From Pseudoalteromonas sp. 3D05 (GTDB lineage Bacteria; Pseudomonadota; Gammaproteobacteria; Enterobacterales; Alteromonadaceae): a stretch of 64,000 bases of DNA. The position numbers were made by a program, and so were the translations under genes. The notes under the pieces are model-generated. The model saw only the letters and a program-made list of their open reading frames with translations, was not told the origin of the DNA and did not search any database. Below are positions 7,924 through 17,173 of the stretch, piece by piece. The stretch's first letter is position 1; every line of letters starts with the position of its first letter. The stretch spans positions 1 through 64,000 of the forward strand of contig NZ_PDUS01000002.1 of assembly GCF_002723455.1 (NCBI RefSeq), in the 5' to 3' direction.

Positions 7924-9834
7924 ATGCCAGTTATTACCCTCCCTGACGGCAGTCAGCGTAGTTTTGAAAACCCAGTTAGTACTCTTGATGTAGCCAACGA
8001 TATCGGCCCTGGTCTTGCAAAAGCGACCATTGCTGGCCGTGTTAATGGAGACAGTGTTGATGCATGCGATTTAATTTCTGAAGATTCACGCTTAGAAATT
8101 ATCACCGCGAAAGATGATGATGGGTTAGAGATCATTCGTCACTCATGTGCTCACTTAATCGGTCATGCTGTTAAACAACTGTTCCCTGAAGCAAAAATGG
8201 CTATAGGTCCAACTATTGATAACGGATTTTATTACGATATCGATATGGAACACTCACTGAGTCAAGAAGACTTAGATGCCATTGAAAAGCGTATGTTACA
8301 ACTTGCAAAAACAAACTACGACGTAGTGAAAAAAACCGTCAGCTGGCAAGAAGCGCGCGATGCATTTGAAGCGCGTGGCGAATCATACAAGATTGAGATC
8401 TTAGACGAGAACATCGCTAAAGATGACCGTCCAGGTCTGTATCATCATGAAGAATACGTTGATATGTGCCGTGGTCCTCACGTACCAAATATGAAGTTCT
8501 GCCAACACTTCAAAATTATGAAAGTAGCGGGTGCTTATTGGCGTGGTGATTCAGAAAACAAAATGCTGCAACGTATTTATGGCACCGCTTGGGGCGATAA
8601 AAAGCAACTTAAAGCGTACTTAAAACGCTTAGAAGAAGCTGAAAAACGCGACCACCGCCGTATTGGTAAAGCGCTTGATTTATGGCACTGGCAAGAAGAA
8701 GCGCCAGGCATGGTATTTTGGCACAACGATGGTTGGAGCATTTACCGTGAACTTGAAGAGTTTGTTCGTGAAAAACTACGTGAGTACCAATACGAAGAAG
8801 TGAAAGGTCCAATGATGATGGACCGTTCGTTGTGGGAAAAATCGGGTCACTGGGATAAATATTCAGATGCAATGTTTACCACTGAGTCTGAAAAGCGTGA
8901 GTATGCAATCAAGCCAATGAATTGCCCAGGTCACGTACAGATTTTTAATCAAGGTTTAAAATCTTACCGCGATTTACCACTTCGTATGGCAGAGTTTGGC
9001 TGTTGTCACCGTAATGAACCTTCAGGTGCTTTACACGGATTAATGCGTGTTCGTGGGTTTACCCAAGATGATGCTCACGTTTTCTGTACAGAAGACCAAG
9101 TGATGGATGAAGTATCATCATGTATTAAAATGGTTTACGACACATACGAGACTTTCGGTTTTGAAAAAATAGTTGTTAAGCTTTCTACACGCCCTGAAAA
9201 GCGTATCGGCGAAGACGATGTTTGGGATAAAGCCGAGCAAGCATTGGCCGACGCACTTAAAGCAAATAACATCGAATTTGATTATTTACCGGGTGAAGGT
9301 GCCTTCTACGGTCCTAAAATTGAATTTACTTTGTACGATTGCTTAGACAGAGCGTGGCAGTGTGGTACAGTGCAACTAGATTTTGCTTTACCGGGTCGTT
9401 TAGGTGCTACGTATGTTGCTGAAAACAACGAGCGTCGTACACCAGTAATGATTCACCGTGCTATACTTGGTTCAATTGAACGTTTTATCGGTATTTTGAC
9501 CGAAGAGTATGCCGGTTTATTCCCGACGTGGCTTGCGCCTAAGCAAGTGGTGATTATGAATATCACCGATAAACAAGCGGATTATGTGCACGAAATTGTA
9601 CAAAAATTAAATAAACTTGGAATTAGAGCCGCTGCTGACTTGAGAAATGAGAAGATTGGCTTTAAAATCCGAGAACATACATTAAAACGTATTCCTTACT
9701 TACTTGTTGTTGGCGACAAAGAAGTTGAGCAACAGGAAGTGGCAGTACGTACTCGCACAGGTGAAGACCTGGGCAAATTTAGTGTTGATGACTTCGTCGC
9801 TAAAATTAGCGAAGAAATTAAAAATCGACAATAA
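7924..9834 (+). CDS. thrS: Threonine--tRNA ligase
   Basis: It charges tRNA-Thr with threonine in the cytoplasm. The 636-residue chain shows the full bacterial layout: TGS domain (1-62), editing domain with HSCAH (H73, H77) and CRGPH, then the class II catalytic core with the zinc cysteine in MNCPGH, the motif 2 region [11 protein letters not shown], and the C-terminal anticodon-binding domain beginning around [14 protein letters not shown] lies about six bases before ATG. It heads the classic thrS-infC-rpmI-rplT cluster. Confidence 0.98.
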   Translation: MPVITLPDGSQRSFENPVSTLDVANDIGPGLAKATIAGRVNGDSVDACDLISEDSRLEIITAKDDDGLEIIRHSCAHLIGHAVKQLFPEAKMAIGPTIDNGFYYDIDMEHSLSQEDLDAIEKRMLQLAKTNYDVVKKTVSWQEARDAFEARGESYKIEILDENIAKDDRPGLYHHEEYVDMCRGPHVPNMKFCQHFKIMKVAGAYWRGDSENKMLQRIYGTAWGDKKQLKAYLKRLEEAEKRDHRRIGKALDLWHWQEEAPGMVFWHNDGWSIYRELEEFVREKLREYQYEEVKGPMMMDRSLWEKSGHWDKYSDAMFTTESEKREYAIKPMNCPGHVQIFNQGLKSYRDLPLRMAEFGCCHRNEPSGALHGLMRVRGFTQDDAHVFCTEDQVMDEVSSCIKMVYDTYETFGFEKIVVKLSTRPEKRIGEDDVWDKAEQALADALKANNIEFDYLPGEGAFYGPKIEFTLYDCLDRAWQCGTVQLDFALPGRLGATYVAENNERRTPVMIHRAILGSIERFIGILTEEYAGLFPTWLAPKQVVIMNITDKQADYVHEIVQKLNKLGIRAAADLRNEKIGFKIREHTLKRIPYLLVVGDKEVEQQEVAVRTRTGEDLGKFSVDDFVAKISEEIKNRQ

Positions 9835-9908
9835 AAATCTGGTGTGCAGGGCATTAACACAACTGCTAACTGCACACTTATTATTTGATATTCTTGGAGG
9901 AACGTACC

Positions 9909-10454
9909 ATTAGAGGCGGCAAGAAAGGGCAACAAACAGCTCAAAAAAATCGTATCAACGATGAAATTACAGCTAAAGAAGTTCGTTTAATCGACATTGA
10001 AGGCGAGCAAGCTGGCATTCAAACATTAAGAGATGCGCAAGCTATGGCTGATGAAGCAGGTGTTGATCTAGTAGAGATCAGCCCAAATGCTGAGCCGCCT
10101 GTGTGTAAGGTCATGGACTACGGTAAGTTCATCTTTGAAAAAAGCAAAGAACTAAAAGAGCAGAAGAAGAAGCAAAAGCAAATCCAGATAAAAGAAATCA
10201 AATTCCGTCCAGGTACGGATGAAGGTGACTATCAGGTTAAGCTTCGTAACTTACGTAAGTTCTTAGAAGCGGGTGATAAAGCTAAAATCACTATTCGTTT
10301 CCGTGGCCGTGAAATGGCGCACCAAGAAATTGGTATTGAACTACTAAACCGTATTAAAGCTGATTTAGAAGAACTTGCACAAGTTGAGTCTTTCCCAAAT
10401 CGTGTTGAGGGACGTCAGATGGTTATGATGATGTCTCCTATTGCTAAAAAGTAA
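9909..10454 (+). CDS. infC: Translation initiation factor IF-3, AUU start
   Basis: IF-3 binds the 30S subunit, discriminates against non-canonical start codons and prevents premature subunit joining. The product is 181 residues, close to E. coli's 180. I place the start at ATT 9909, read IRGGKKGQQ, because GGAGG at 9897-9901 is seven bases upstream and because the family is known for the rare AUU start. An ATG-initiated reading from 9885 would place the ribosome site inside the coding region. The AUU codon lets IF-3 repress its own translation. The gene is 74 bases after thrS. Confidence 0.95.
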   Translation: MRGGKKGQQTAQKNRINDEITAKEVRLIDIEGEQAGIQTLRDAQAMADEAGVDLVEISPNAEPPVCKVMDYGKFIFEKSKELKEQKKKQKQIQIKEIKFRPGTDEGDYQVKLRNLRKFLEAGDKAKITIRFRGREMAHQEIGIELLNRIKADLEELAQVESFPNRVEGRQMVMMMSPIAKK

Positions 10455-10483
10455 TAAACGAGCTAGAATACGCACCGAATTTA

Positions 10484-10664
10484 GCTCAGGTCTGCAAGTA
10501 ATATGCGAATATTCACCTGAGTTAACCGGTTTTAAAGTAAAACTGCAGCATTTATGTTGAGTTTTCACCGGAATATGGCAGTAAGTTAGGCCTAAAAGTG
10601 GAGCTATAGCAATATATCTCACGCCTGCTTACTAATTTTAAAGCAATACATTTGGAGTTATTGC
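10484..10664 (+). promoter_or_regulatory. rpmI leader with hairpin around the ribosome site
   Basis: The 211-base infC-rpmI gap holds CTCAGGT/ACCTGAG arms at 10485-10491 and 10515-10521. Just before rpmI, GCAATA (10643-10648) pairs with TATTGC (10659-10664), placing the GGAG ribosome site (10654-10657) in the loop, with ATG at 10666. In E. coli, L20 represses rpmI-rplT by binding a pseudoknot in this same gap. A similar role here is inferred from position. Confidence 0.55.
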
Positions 10665-10665
10665 A

Positions 10666-10866
10666 ATGGCTTATAAGCTAAAAAGTCACAGAGGCGCAGC
10701 TAAGCGTTTCAAGAAAACTGCTTCTGGCGGTTTCAAGCGTAAACAAGCGCATCTTCGTCACATTCTGACTAAGAAAACTTCTAAGCGTAAGTTACACCTA
10801 CGTCCTAAGATGATGGTTCATAAGAATGACCATGGTCTAGTTTCACGTATGTTACCATTCGCTTAA
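10666..10866 (+). CDS. rpmI: 50S ribosomal protein L35
   Basis: A 66-residue, very basic protein of the large subunit. It opens [18 protein letters not shown] and carries the conserved [14 protein letters not shown] and HLRP segments. Length matches the family. It is 15 bases upstream of rplT, and its translation start sits against a hairpin that may mediate L20 feedback. Confidence 0.97.
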
Positions 10867-10881
10867 TAGGGGTTTTTAGAA

Positions 10882-11244
10882 ATGGCAAGAGTTAAACGCG
10901 GCGTTGTCGCACGTGCACGTCACAAAAAAGTTTTAAAACAAGCAAAAGGTTACTACGGAGCACGTTCACGTGTTTACCGCGTAGCTTTCCAGGCTGTTAC
11001 TAAAGCGGGTCAATACGCTTACCGTGACCGTCGTGCTAAGAAACGTACATTCCGTCAATTATGGATTGCACGTATCAATGCTGCATCACGTCAAAATGGT
11101 CTGTCTTACAGCCGTTTTATCAATGGTCTTAAAAAGACATCTGTAGAAATCGATCGTAAGATCCTTGCAGATATCGCTGTTTATGACCAAGTTGCATTCG
11201 CAGCGCTTGTTGAAAAAGCAAAAGAAGGCCTAGCGGCAGCTTAA
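10882..11244 (+). CDS. rplT: 50S ribosomal protein L20
   Basis: A 120-residue basic protein that binds 23S rRNA early in 50S assembly; E. coli L20 is 118. Conserved pieces: [26 protein letters not shown], and the C-terminal globular part with LWIARINAA and SYSRFINGL. In enterics L20 also represses the rpmI-rplT message. A strong terminator 20 bases downstream closes the operon. Confidence 0.97.
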   Translation: MARVKRGVVARARHKKVLKQAKGYYGARSRVYRVAFQAVTKAGQYAYRDRRAKKRTFRQLWIARINAASRQNGLSYSRFINGLKKTSVEIDRKILADIAVYDQVAFAALVEKAKEGLAAA

Positions 11245-11264
11245 GCTTTTACATATAAGTATTG

Positions 11265-11290
11265 AAAAGGAGCCTTAGGCTCCTTTTTTT
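11265..11290 (+). terminator. Rho-independent terminator of thrS-infC-rpmI-rplT
   Basis: AAAAGGAGCC and GGCTCCTTTT pair around a TTA loop, followed by a run of seven or more T. It lies directly after rplT. Confidence 0.92.
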
Positions 11291-11403
11291 GTGGAAAAAA
11301 TAAAATTTTGCGGTAAGCCTCTTAAAAAGCAAGATAGGAAGTAGTGATTTAACTTCTACTAAGCCGATATAATAATTACAAATAAATGAGGTAAAAATAT
11401 ATT

Positions 11404-12477
11404 TTGAATTGGCAATCTCTAGTCGATGACCGCCAACGCTTCTTCTGGGTCCTACAAGTTGCAGGTTGGATAGGTTACGCTCTCGTAAATTACATTGGCT
11501 CAAAAGTCTTCGAAATGCGTGATATTTACGTATTTGTCATTGTGCTTAACGCTTATGCCGGATGTTTAATGACGGTGCCACTTCGTTATATGTATCGAAA
11601 AGCATGGAATGCATCTCCTTGGATTCTTATGTTAGTGGTTTTTAGTGCTTCGTATGTTACCGGAACATTATGGGCTGTGGTGCAAAAGTTTAACTTGTGG
11701 GAAATATACCGCCATGGTTATAGACCTAATGAATGGTTTTATTATTTTCAACAAGGGCTTGATTCGGTATATATAATTTTATGTTGGAGCGGCCTGTATT
11801 TTGGTATTAAGTATTACCAGCTACTTCAAAGCGAACGCCAAAAAGCACTAAAAGCCACCACAATGGCTCATGAAGCACAGCTTAAAATGCTGCGCTATCA
11901 GCTTAACCCTCACTTTTTATTTAATACGCTTAATGCAATTTCGACCTTAGTTTTGGTTAAAGAAAACAAAGATGCTAATTTGATGGTGTCAAAACTAAGT
12001 GACTTTCTAAGGTATACGCTTAATACTGATCCAATAAAAAAAGTGCCATTAGAGCAAGAACTACATGCGTTAATGTTATACCTAGAAATTGAACGAGTGC
12101 GATTTGATGAACGTTTGAAAGTAAATGTTGAGGTTAGTGATGAAGCAAAAAATGCACTGGTACCGAGTTTAATCTTACAACCCATCATTGAAAATGCGAT
12201 TAAATACGCAATTGCTCATCTAGCAGAAGGTGGCCAGATTGACATAAAAGCACAAGTATTTGCTAATGAACTATTATTGGAAGTAGGCGATAATGGCCCG
12301 GGTACTGAGTTACTCAATGGTCAACTAGTCAATGCACAAGGTGTAGGTATTGCGAATACTAAAGATCGTTTAAAAACTTTGTATGAAAACAACTATTCGT
12401 TTGTATTGTCACATAATACGCCAAGTGGATTAAAAGTTAATTTGCGCGTTCCATTTGAGAAGGCTATGAAAAAATGA
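11404..12477 (+). CDS. LytS-type sensor histidine kinase
   Basis: About four membrane segments fill residues 10-145 (for example VFVIVLNAYAGCLMTVPL). They are followed by the His_kinase domain of the LytS/YehU type, with the phospho-acceptor box RYQLNPHFLFNTLNAIS, the N-box ILQPIIENAIKYA and the ATP-lid glycines DNGPGT and GVGIANTKDRL. No separate sensory domain is visible, so the membrane part may sense. The start is TTG 11404 with GAGGT about eleven bases upstream; it is not certain. The stop overlaps the next ATG by four bases, coupling it to the response regulator. Confidence 0.88.
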   Translation: MNWQSLVDDRQRFFWVLQVAGWIGYALVNYIGSKVFEMRDIYVFVIVLNAYAGCLMTVPLRYMYRKAWNASPWILMLVVFSASYVTGTLWAVVQKFNLWEIYRHGYRPNEWFYYFQQGLDSVYIILCWSGLYFGIKYYQLLQSERQKALKATTMAHEAQLKMLRYQLNPHFLFNTLNAISTLVLVKENKDANLMVSKLSDFLRYTLNTDPIKKVPLEQELHALMLYLEIERVRFDERLKVNVEVSDEAKNALVPSLILQPIIENAIKYAIAHLAEGGQIDIKAQVFANELLLEVGDNGPGTELLNGQLVNAQGVGIANTKDRLKTLYENNYSFVLSHNTPSGLKVNLRVPFEKAMKK

Positions 12478-13298
12478 GCAAGATTAAAACCCTAATTGTC
12501 GATGACGAACCTTTAGCACGTAGAGGCTTAGCAGTAAGGTTGGAAGAGTTCGATGAGATTGAGGTTATAAAACTGTGTAATTCAGGTCAAGAGGCTATAG
12601 ATGCTTGTCATGCAGAGCAGATAGATTTAGTTTTTTTAGATATTCAAATGCCAGGAATGAACGGTTTTGAGGTGGCACGTGCACTAAGTGAAAGTGTTAG
12701 AGCATTACCCGCTATTGTATTCGTAACGGCGTTTGATCAGTTCGCGGTCAAAGCGTTTGAAATACATGCTTTAGATTATATTCTTAAACCAGTCGATGAC
12801 AACAGACTAAAACAGGCGGTAGAAAAAGTGCATACTTATTTAAAAACTCAACAAGACAACGCCCATAAAAAGAAATTAGCTAGTTTTGTAGCAGGTATTA
12901 CAGGAAATAATTGTGAAGAGATTTTAAAGAAGTTAGCCACTGGCGATACTTTATCAGATAAACGTTACCCCGAATCTCTAGCGGTAAAAGAGCAGGGTGA
13001 AATTATCAGAGTGCCTGTTGCGACAATTCAGTGGGTTGATGCCGCTGGTGATTATATGTGTTTGCATTGCCAAGATGGCCAAACTCATATTTTACGTAAA
13101 ACAATGAAAGAGCTCGAGCAAGAATTAGACCCTAAATTATTTGTCAGAGTACACAGAAGTGCGATTGTGAATACAAAACAAATAAGTAAGCTTGTAACAC
13201 AAGTCAGTGGTGAATATTTACTAGTTCTAGACAATGGTCAAGAACTAAAGGTAAGCCGTAGCTATCGAGATAAAGTCAAAGCTGCACTGGCGAGTTAA
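12474..13298 (+). CDS. LytTR-family response regulator
   Basis: The 274-residue protein has a CheY-like receiver (phospho-acceptor Asp56 in VFLDIQMPG, conserved lysine in LDYILKP) and a C-terminal LytTR DNA-binding domain (IQWVDAAGDYMCLHC, FVRVHRSAIVN, LKVSRSY). It overlaps the kinase gene by ATGA, so the two are a translationally coupled two-component pair. Targets are unknown, and no direct-repeat LytTR site was identified nearby. A bidirectional hairpin separates it from pyruvate kinase. Confidence 0.92.
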   Translation: MSKIKTLIVDDEPLARRGLAVRLEEFDEIEVIKLCNSGQEAIDACHAEQIDLVFLDIQMPGMNGFEVARALSESVRALPAIVFVTAFDQFAVKAFEIHALDYILKPVDDNRLKQAVEKVHTYLKTQQDNAHKKKLASFVAGITGNNCEEILKKLATGDTLSDKRYPESLAVKEQGEIIRVPVATIQWVDAAGDYMCLHCQDGQTHILRKTMKELEQELDPKLFVRVHRSAIVNTKQISKLVTQVSGEYLLVLDNGQELKVSRSYRDKVKAALAS

Positions 13299-13331
13299 GT
13301 CAAATGTAGGGCATATAACAAGCTACCAATT

Positions 13332-13360
13332 AAAAACGCGAGCCATTATGCTCGCGTTTT
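13332..13360. terminator. Bidirectional terminator
   Basis: AAAACGCGAGC and GCTCGCGTTTT pair around a CATTAT loop, with A-rich and T-rich flanks. It serves both the response regulator (+) and pyruvate kinase (-), which converge here. Confidence 0.85.
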
Positions 13361-13376
13361 AAGTTTAGCAATATTA

Positions 13377-14813
13377 TTAGGCAACAGTTACAATTTTCAT
13401 TGTGTTGGTTGCGCCGATAGTTTCCATTGCATCACCGTGAGTAATGATTACAGTATCGCCTGAACTGAGTGAACCGGCAGCAACAAGCGTACCAAGTGCA
13501 TCTTTAACCATATTGTCTTTTTCACATTGTGTTGAGTCAAAGAAAACAGGGTAAACACCGCGATAGAGCGCTGTTTGACCTAGAGTACTTGCATGACGTG
13601 AAAGAGAGAAAATAGGTAAACCTGAACTAATACGTGACATTAACTTAGCAGTACTACCTGATTCAGTAAGCGTTACGATGGCTTTGATTGAATCTAAGTG
13701 ATTCGCTGCATACATTGCAGACAAGGCAATTGATTCAGCGTTTGAAGAAAAGCGGCTATCTAAGCGGTGCTTAGAAACATGGGTTTCTTTTTGTGATTCT
13801 GCCCCAAGACAAACACGCGCCATTGTAGCAACGGTTTCTTCAGGGTAATCACCCGCAGCAGTTTCTGCTGACAACATCACAGCATCTGTACCATCTAGAA
13901 CAGCGTTTGCAACATCCATAACTTCTGCTCGCGTTGGCATAGGGTTATCGATCATCGATTCCATCATTTGTGTAGCGGTAACAACAGTACGATTAAGAGA
14001 GCGGGCACGGCTTATAATGAGTTTTTGTTTTCCCATTAAAGCTGCATCACCTATTTCAACACCTAAATCACCACGGGCAACCATAACTGAATCTGATGCA
14101 AGCACGATGTCATCAATTGCCTCAACAGTTTCAACGGCTTCAGCACGTTCAATTTTAGCGAGTAATTGCGCCTTAGAACCTGCAGCTTCTGCAAGTGAGC
14201 GCACATAGCGCATGTCATCGCCACTACGCGGGAATGATACAGCAATATAATCAACATCGATTTCAGCAGCTGTGATTAAATCTTCTTTATCTTTTTCTGT
14301 GAATGCTGGGGCTGTTAAACCACCACCTAAACGGTTAATCCCTTTATTATTCGATAGAACACCACCTACTGTAACGGTAGTATGAACAAGATGACCCTCA
14401 ACACTCTGTACTGTTAATTGAATTAAGCCATCATTTAATAAAAGTAGGTCACCAGGAGAAACATCTTGTGGTAATTCTTTATAATCAATACCTACCGCAC
14501 TAATGTCGCCTTCGCCTTTTTCCATTTGTGCATCAAGTATAAACTTAGCGCCAACATCTAAAGTTACTTTGCCTTCTTTAAATGTAGAAACACGAATTTT
14601 AGGTCCTTGCAAATCAGCCAAGATAGCAACGTGCTTGCCTAAGTTATTTGCGATATCACGAACAGCTTGTGCGCGGTCTTTATGGTCTTGTGCTACGCCA
14701 TGTGAGAAGTTCAAACGCACTACGTTAGCACCAGCACGGATTATTTTTTCTAGGTTGTTATCACGATCGGTTGCAGGTCCAAGGGTAGCGACTATTTTTG
14801 TGCGTCTAAGCAT
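13377..14813 (-). CDS. pykA: Pyruvate kinase
   Basis: It converts phosphoenolpyruvate and ADP to pyruvate and ATP. The 478 residues match the PykA type (E. coli 480). Seen: [31 protein letters not shown], the lysine/glutamate active site [19 protein letters not shown] and the signature [12 protein letters not shown] 14813 follows GGAG by about nine bases; the TTG codon before it is ignored. It is divergent from gnd across a 366-base gap containing a LacI-like palindrome. Confidence 0.95.
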   Translation of the reverse strand: MLRRTKIVATLGPATDRDNNLEKIIRAGANVVRLNFSHGVAQDHKDRAQAVRDIANNLGKHVAILADLQGPKIRVSTFKEGKVTLDVGAKFILDAQMEKGEGDISAVGIDYKELPQDVSPGDLLLLNDGLIQLTVQSVEGHLVHTTVTVGGVLSNNKGINRLGGGLTAPAFTEKDKEDLITAAEIDVDYIAVSFPRSGDDMRYVRSLAEAAGSKAQLLAKIERAEAVETVEAIDDIVLASDSVMVARGDLGVEIGDAALMGKQKLIISRARSLNRTVVTATQMMESMIDNPMPTRAEVMDVANAVLDGTDAVMLSAETAAGDYPEETVATMARVCLGAESQKETHVSKHRLDSRFSSNAESIALSAMYAANHLDSIKAIVTLTESGSTAKLMSRISSGLPIFSLSRHASTLGQTALYRGVYPVFFDSTQCEKDNMVKDALGTLVAAGSLSSGDTVIITHGDAMETIGATNTMKIVTVA

Positions 14814-14981
14814 CAAATTCTCCTGTGGGCTTACTGAGTAAGCAGGTTGACGGTTATATTCGTTTTTACATATTTATGTTTATACACAAATATAGACTTT
14901 AAGGCAGTGAGAACACATTATATAAACAAAGTGTTATTTAATTGCTGCCAATATTTATACAAAATTAATATTACGACATTA

Positions 14982-14995
14982 TGACACCGGTGTCA
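14982..14995. promoter_or_regulatory. Perfect 14-bp palindrome, LacI-type operator candidate
   Basis: TGACACCGGTGTCA is a perfect palindrome with a central CG, the usual form of LacI-family operators. It lies in the 366-base gap between pykA (start 14813, minus) and gnd (start 15180, plus), 185 bases before gnd. The rest of that gap is AT-rich with no ORF. TTGATATAATG near 15048-15058 contains a good -10 (TATAAT) for gnd. Confidence 0.6.
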
Positions 14996-15179
14996 GTCTC
15001 AGTCAATGTCCTAATTGATGTTAAATAATCCCTGTGGTGCTCGTTGTTTGATATAATGAACGAACGTGCATAAAGGTAGTTGCTTCAACTCAAGCTCGCA
15101 ATTTTAAGTGGCTTGGGTATAATGCGCGCGGTATTATTTTCATTTACTAACCAATAGTTGTTACCGAGGAGGACACTAA

Positions 15180-16553
15180 ATGCAAGTTGCATTAGTAGGG
15201 TTAGGCGTTATGGGTAAAAATCTGGCTCTAAACCTGATAGAAAAAGGGCTGACACTCGTAGCTTATGATAAAAACCCCGATGCGGGCGAAGAATTATTAA
15301 GTTGTGCTAAATCCCAAGGCATGGCGGATCGTCTGCATATTGTGTCTGATTTAAATGACATGGTTAAAAGGTTAACAGCACCTCGTTCAATTTTACTGTT
15401 AGTCCCTGCTGGTGAACTGGTTGATAAAGTGTGTACTGAACTAGTAGAAGCTGGCGTTGAATGTGACGATATTATTGTTGATTGTGGTAACAGTAATTAC
15501 AAAGATGGTATTACTCGCAAATTAAAGTATCAAAACAAGTTTGAGTTTGCCACCATGGGTATTTCTGGCGGTGCCGAAGGTGCACGTCACGGGCCAGCAA
15601 TGATGGCGAGTGGTTCAGAGGGCGGTTGGGAGCGTGTCGAGCCGTGGTTTGAAAAGGTTGCAGCAAGCTACAAAGGTGATTCATGTTTCGCCCGAGTGGG
15701 TCAATCAGCAAGCGGTCACTTTGTAAAAATGGTCCATAATGGTATTGAATATGCCTTGATGCAACTTATTGCCGAGATGTATCAGTTACTTCGTTTAGGA
15801 ACAAAGCGTTCACCAAAAGAAGTAGCTGCTATTTTTGAACAATGGTCAGAAGGTGACTTAAACAGCTACTTATTATCTATTTCTAGCCATATCTTATCTT
15901 TAGAAACGGATAGTGATGAGTCATTAGTTGATTTAATTGACAACAAAGTAGGCGCCAAAGGCACTGGTCTTTGGACAGCACAAAATGCTTTAGAGCTTGG
16001 TATTGCAGTTCCATCGTTAGTTGCGGCTGTACAAGCTCGCCATTTAACAAATACATGCGATACTCACGCTGCAAAGGAAATGACTTATGCGGCAAAGTCT
16101 ACCACTGAAGTTGAACTTGATTTAGAAGAGCTTAAAGAAGCATTTTTACTTGCTAGTTTACTTGCTTATCGTCAAGGTCTTGCATTAATCAAAGGGGCAT
16201 CACGAGCGCATCAGTGGAAAGTTGATTTGTCTAAAACGCTACAAACATGGCGTGCTGGCTGTATTATTCGTGCCGATTACTTAGATAATATTGCTCAAGG
16301 TGTTGAGTTTATTGACACGCTAGGAAAAGAAGCTATTTCATTACGTAAGATCACAGGTCAAGCAATGATGACAGGCTTAGCATTTCCAGTGTTAAGTTCA
16401 ACACAGACCTATTTTGCAACGCTCACAACACCAAGTAATGGTCATTTAGTCCAAGCCCAACGCGACTATTTTGGTGAGCATGGAATTAAAACTCATAGTG
16501 GTGAAGTGTGTCATTTAACTGATTTAGTCGAGATAGACGCTAAAGTACGTTAA
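15180..16553 (+). CDS. gnd: 6-phosphogluconate dehydrogenase, decarboxylating, divergent type
   Basis: It oxidises 6-phosphogluconate to ribulose 5-phosphate with NADP. The 457 residues contain the N-terminal Rossmann fingerprint LVGLGVMGKNLALNL, the active-site KMVHNGIEYALMQ, KGTGLWT, WRAGCIIRADYL and a C-terminal AQRDYFGEHG. The usual SGGEEGA motif reads GISGGAEGARHGPAMM, an unusual substitution near the substrate site. The usual AHTYE tail is also changed. GAGGA precedes ATG by seven bases. The family is certain; sugar specificity is slightly less so. A strong terminator follows. Confidence 0.9.
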   Translation: MQVALVGLGVMGKNLALNLIEKGLTLVAYDKNPDAGEELLSCAKSQGMADRLHIVSDLNDMVKRLTAPRSILLLVPAGELVDKVCTELVEAGVECDDIIVDCGNSNYKDGITRKLKYQNKFEFATMGISGGAEGARHGPAMMASGSEGGWERVEPWFEKVAASYKGDSCFARVGQSASGHFVKMVHNGIEYALMQLIAEMYQLLRLGTKRSPKEVAAIFEQWSEGDLNSYLLSISSHILSLETDSDESLVDLIDNKVGAKGTGLWTAQNALELGIAVPSLVAAVQARHLTNTCDTHAAKEMTYAAKSTTEVELDLEELKEAFLLASLLAYRQGLALIKGASRAHQWKVDLSKTLQTWRAGCIIRADYLDNIAQGVEFIDTLGKEAISLRKITGQAMMTGLAFPVLSSTQTYFATLTTPSNGHLVQAQRDYFGEHGIKTHSGEVCHLTDLVEIDAKVR

Positions 16554-16577
16554 TACCCTTTACATTAAAGAGTGCAC

Positions 16578-16608
16578 TAAAAAGCCAGCTAAATTAGCTG
16601 GCTTTTTT
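16578..16608 (+). terminator. Rho-independent terminator of gnd
   Basis: AAAAGCCAGCTA and TAGCTGGCTTTT pair around AAT, followed by more T. It lies about 25 bases after the gnd stop. Confidence 0.92.
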
Positions 16609-16660
16609 GATCGTGTTCTATATTTGGTACAAATGACTTGTTTGACTATAGTTATGTAAC

Positions 16661-17173
16661 CTAGTCTTTTGTGTGACGGTTAAGCCACGCCTTTCGGACT
16701 GAACGGCGCCAAAGTAAGTCGATCCCAAAGTAGCCTATCAGTGAAGCAGCTGTTGCACATATCAAAGAACCTAGTAAAAACGCGGGACCAATTGTAGTTA
16801 GGCTTTCGATGAACCATTGCCAACTTGGCTCAAAAGCAAAGTGCTGCTCTGATTGGCCAAGTGCAATAGTGCCTACAATATATGAGCAATAAAAAATAGG
16901 TGGCATAGTTAAAGGATTTGTTATCCAAACTACAGCGACAGAGATGGGTAAATTAACTCGTAACGGAATGGCTAATGCGGCGGCCAAAACCATTTGAAAT
17001 GGAACAGGGATGAAGGCAAAGAACAAACCAACAGAAAAAGCCCCCCGTGCTGAACGGCGATTTAGATGCCATAAATTTGCATCATGGAGTAAACGGCCAA
17101 AAATTTGTAAAAATTTATGCTGTTTAATCGTATTGTGATCGGGTAAAAACCGTTGGATCGTTTTTTTAGCCAT
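16661..17173 (-). CDS. DUF2062 membrane protein
   Basis: The 170-residue protein has the DUF2062 pattern: a basic N-terminus, RRSARGAFSVGLFFAFIP, a proline-rich membrane turn (WITNPLTMPPIFYCSY), and a last membrane segment near PAFLLGSLICATAASLIGYF. The function of the family is unknown. Its 5' end overlaps the presumed start of the divergent comEC by about 20 bases, so the two promoters must lie inside each other's coding sequence or be very compact. Confidence 0.85.
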   Translation of the reverse strand: MAKKTIQRFLPDHNTIKQHKFLQIFGRLLHDANLWHLNRRSARGAFSVGLFFAFIPVPFQMVLAAALAIPLRVNLPISVAVVWITNPLTMPPIFYCSYIVGTIALGQSEQHFAFEPSWQWFIESLTTIGPAFLLGSLICATAASLIGYFGIDLLWRRSVRKAWLNRHTKD

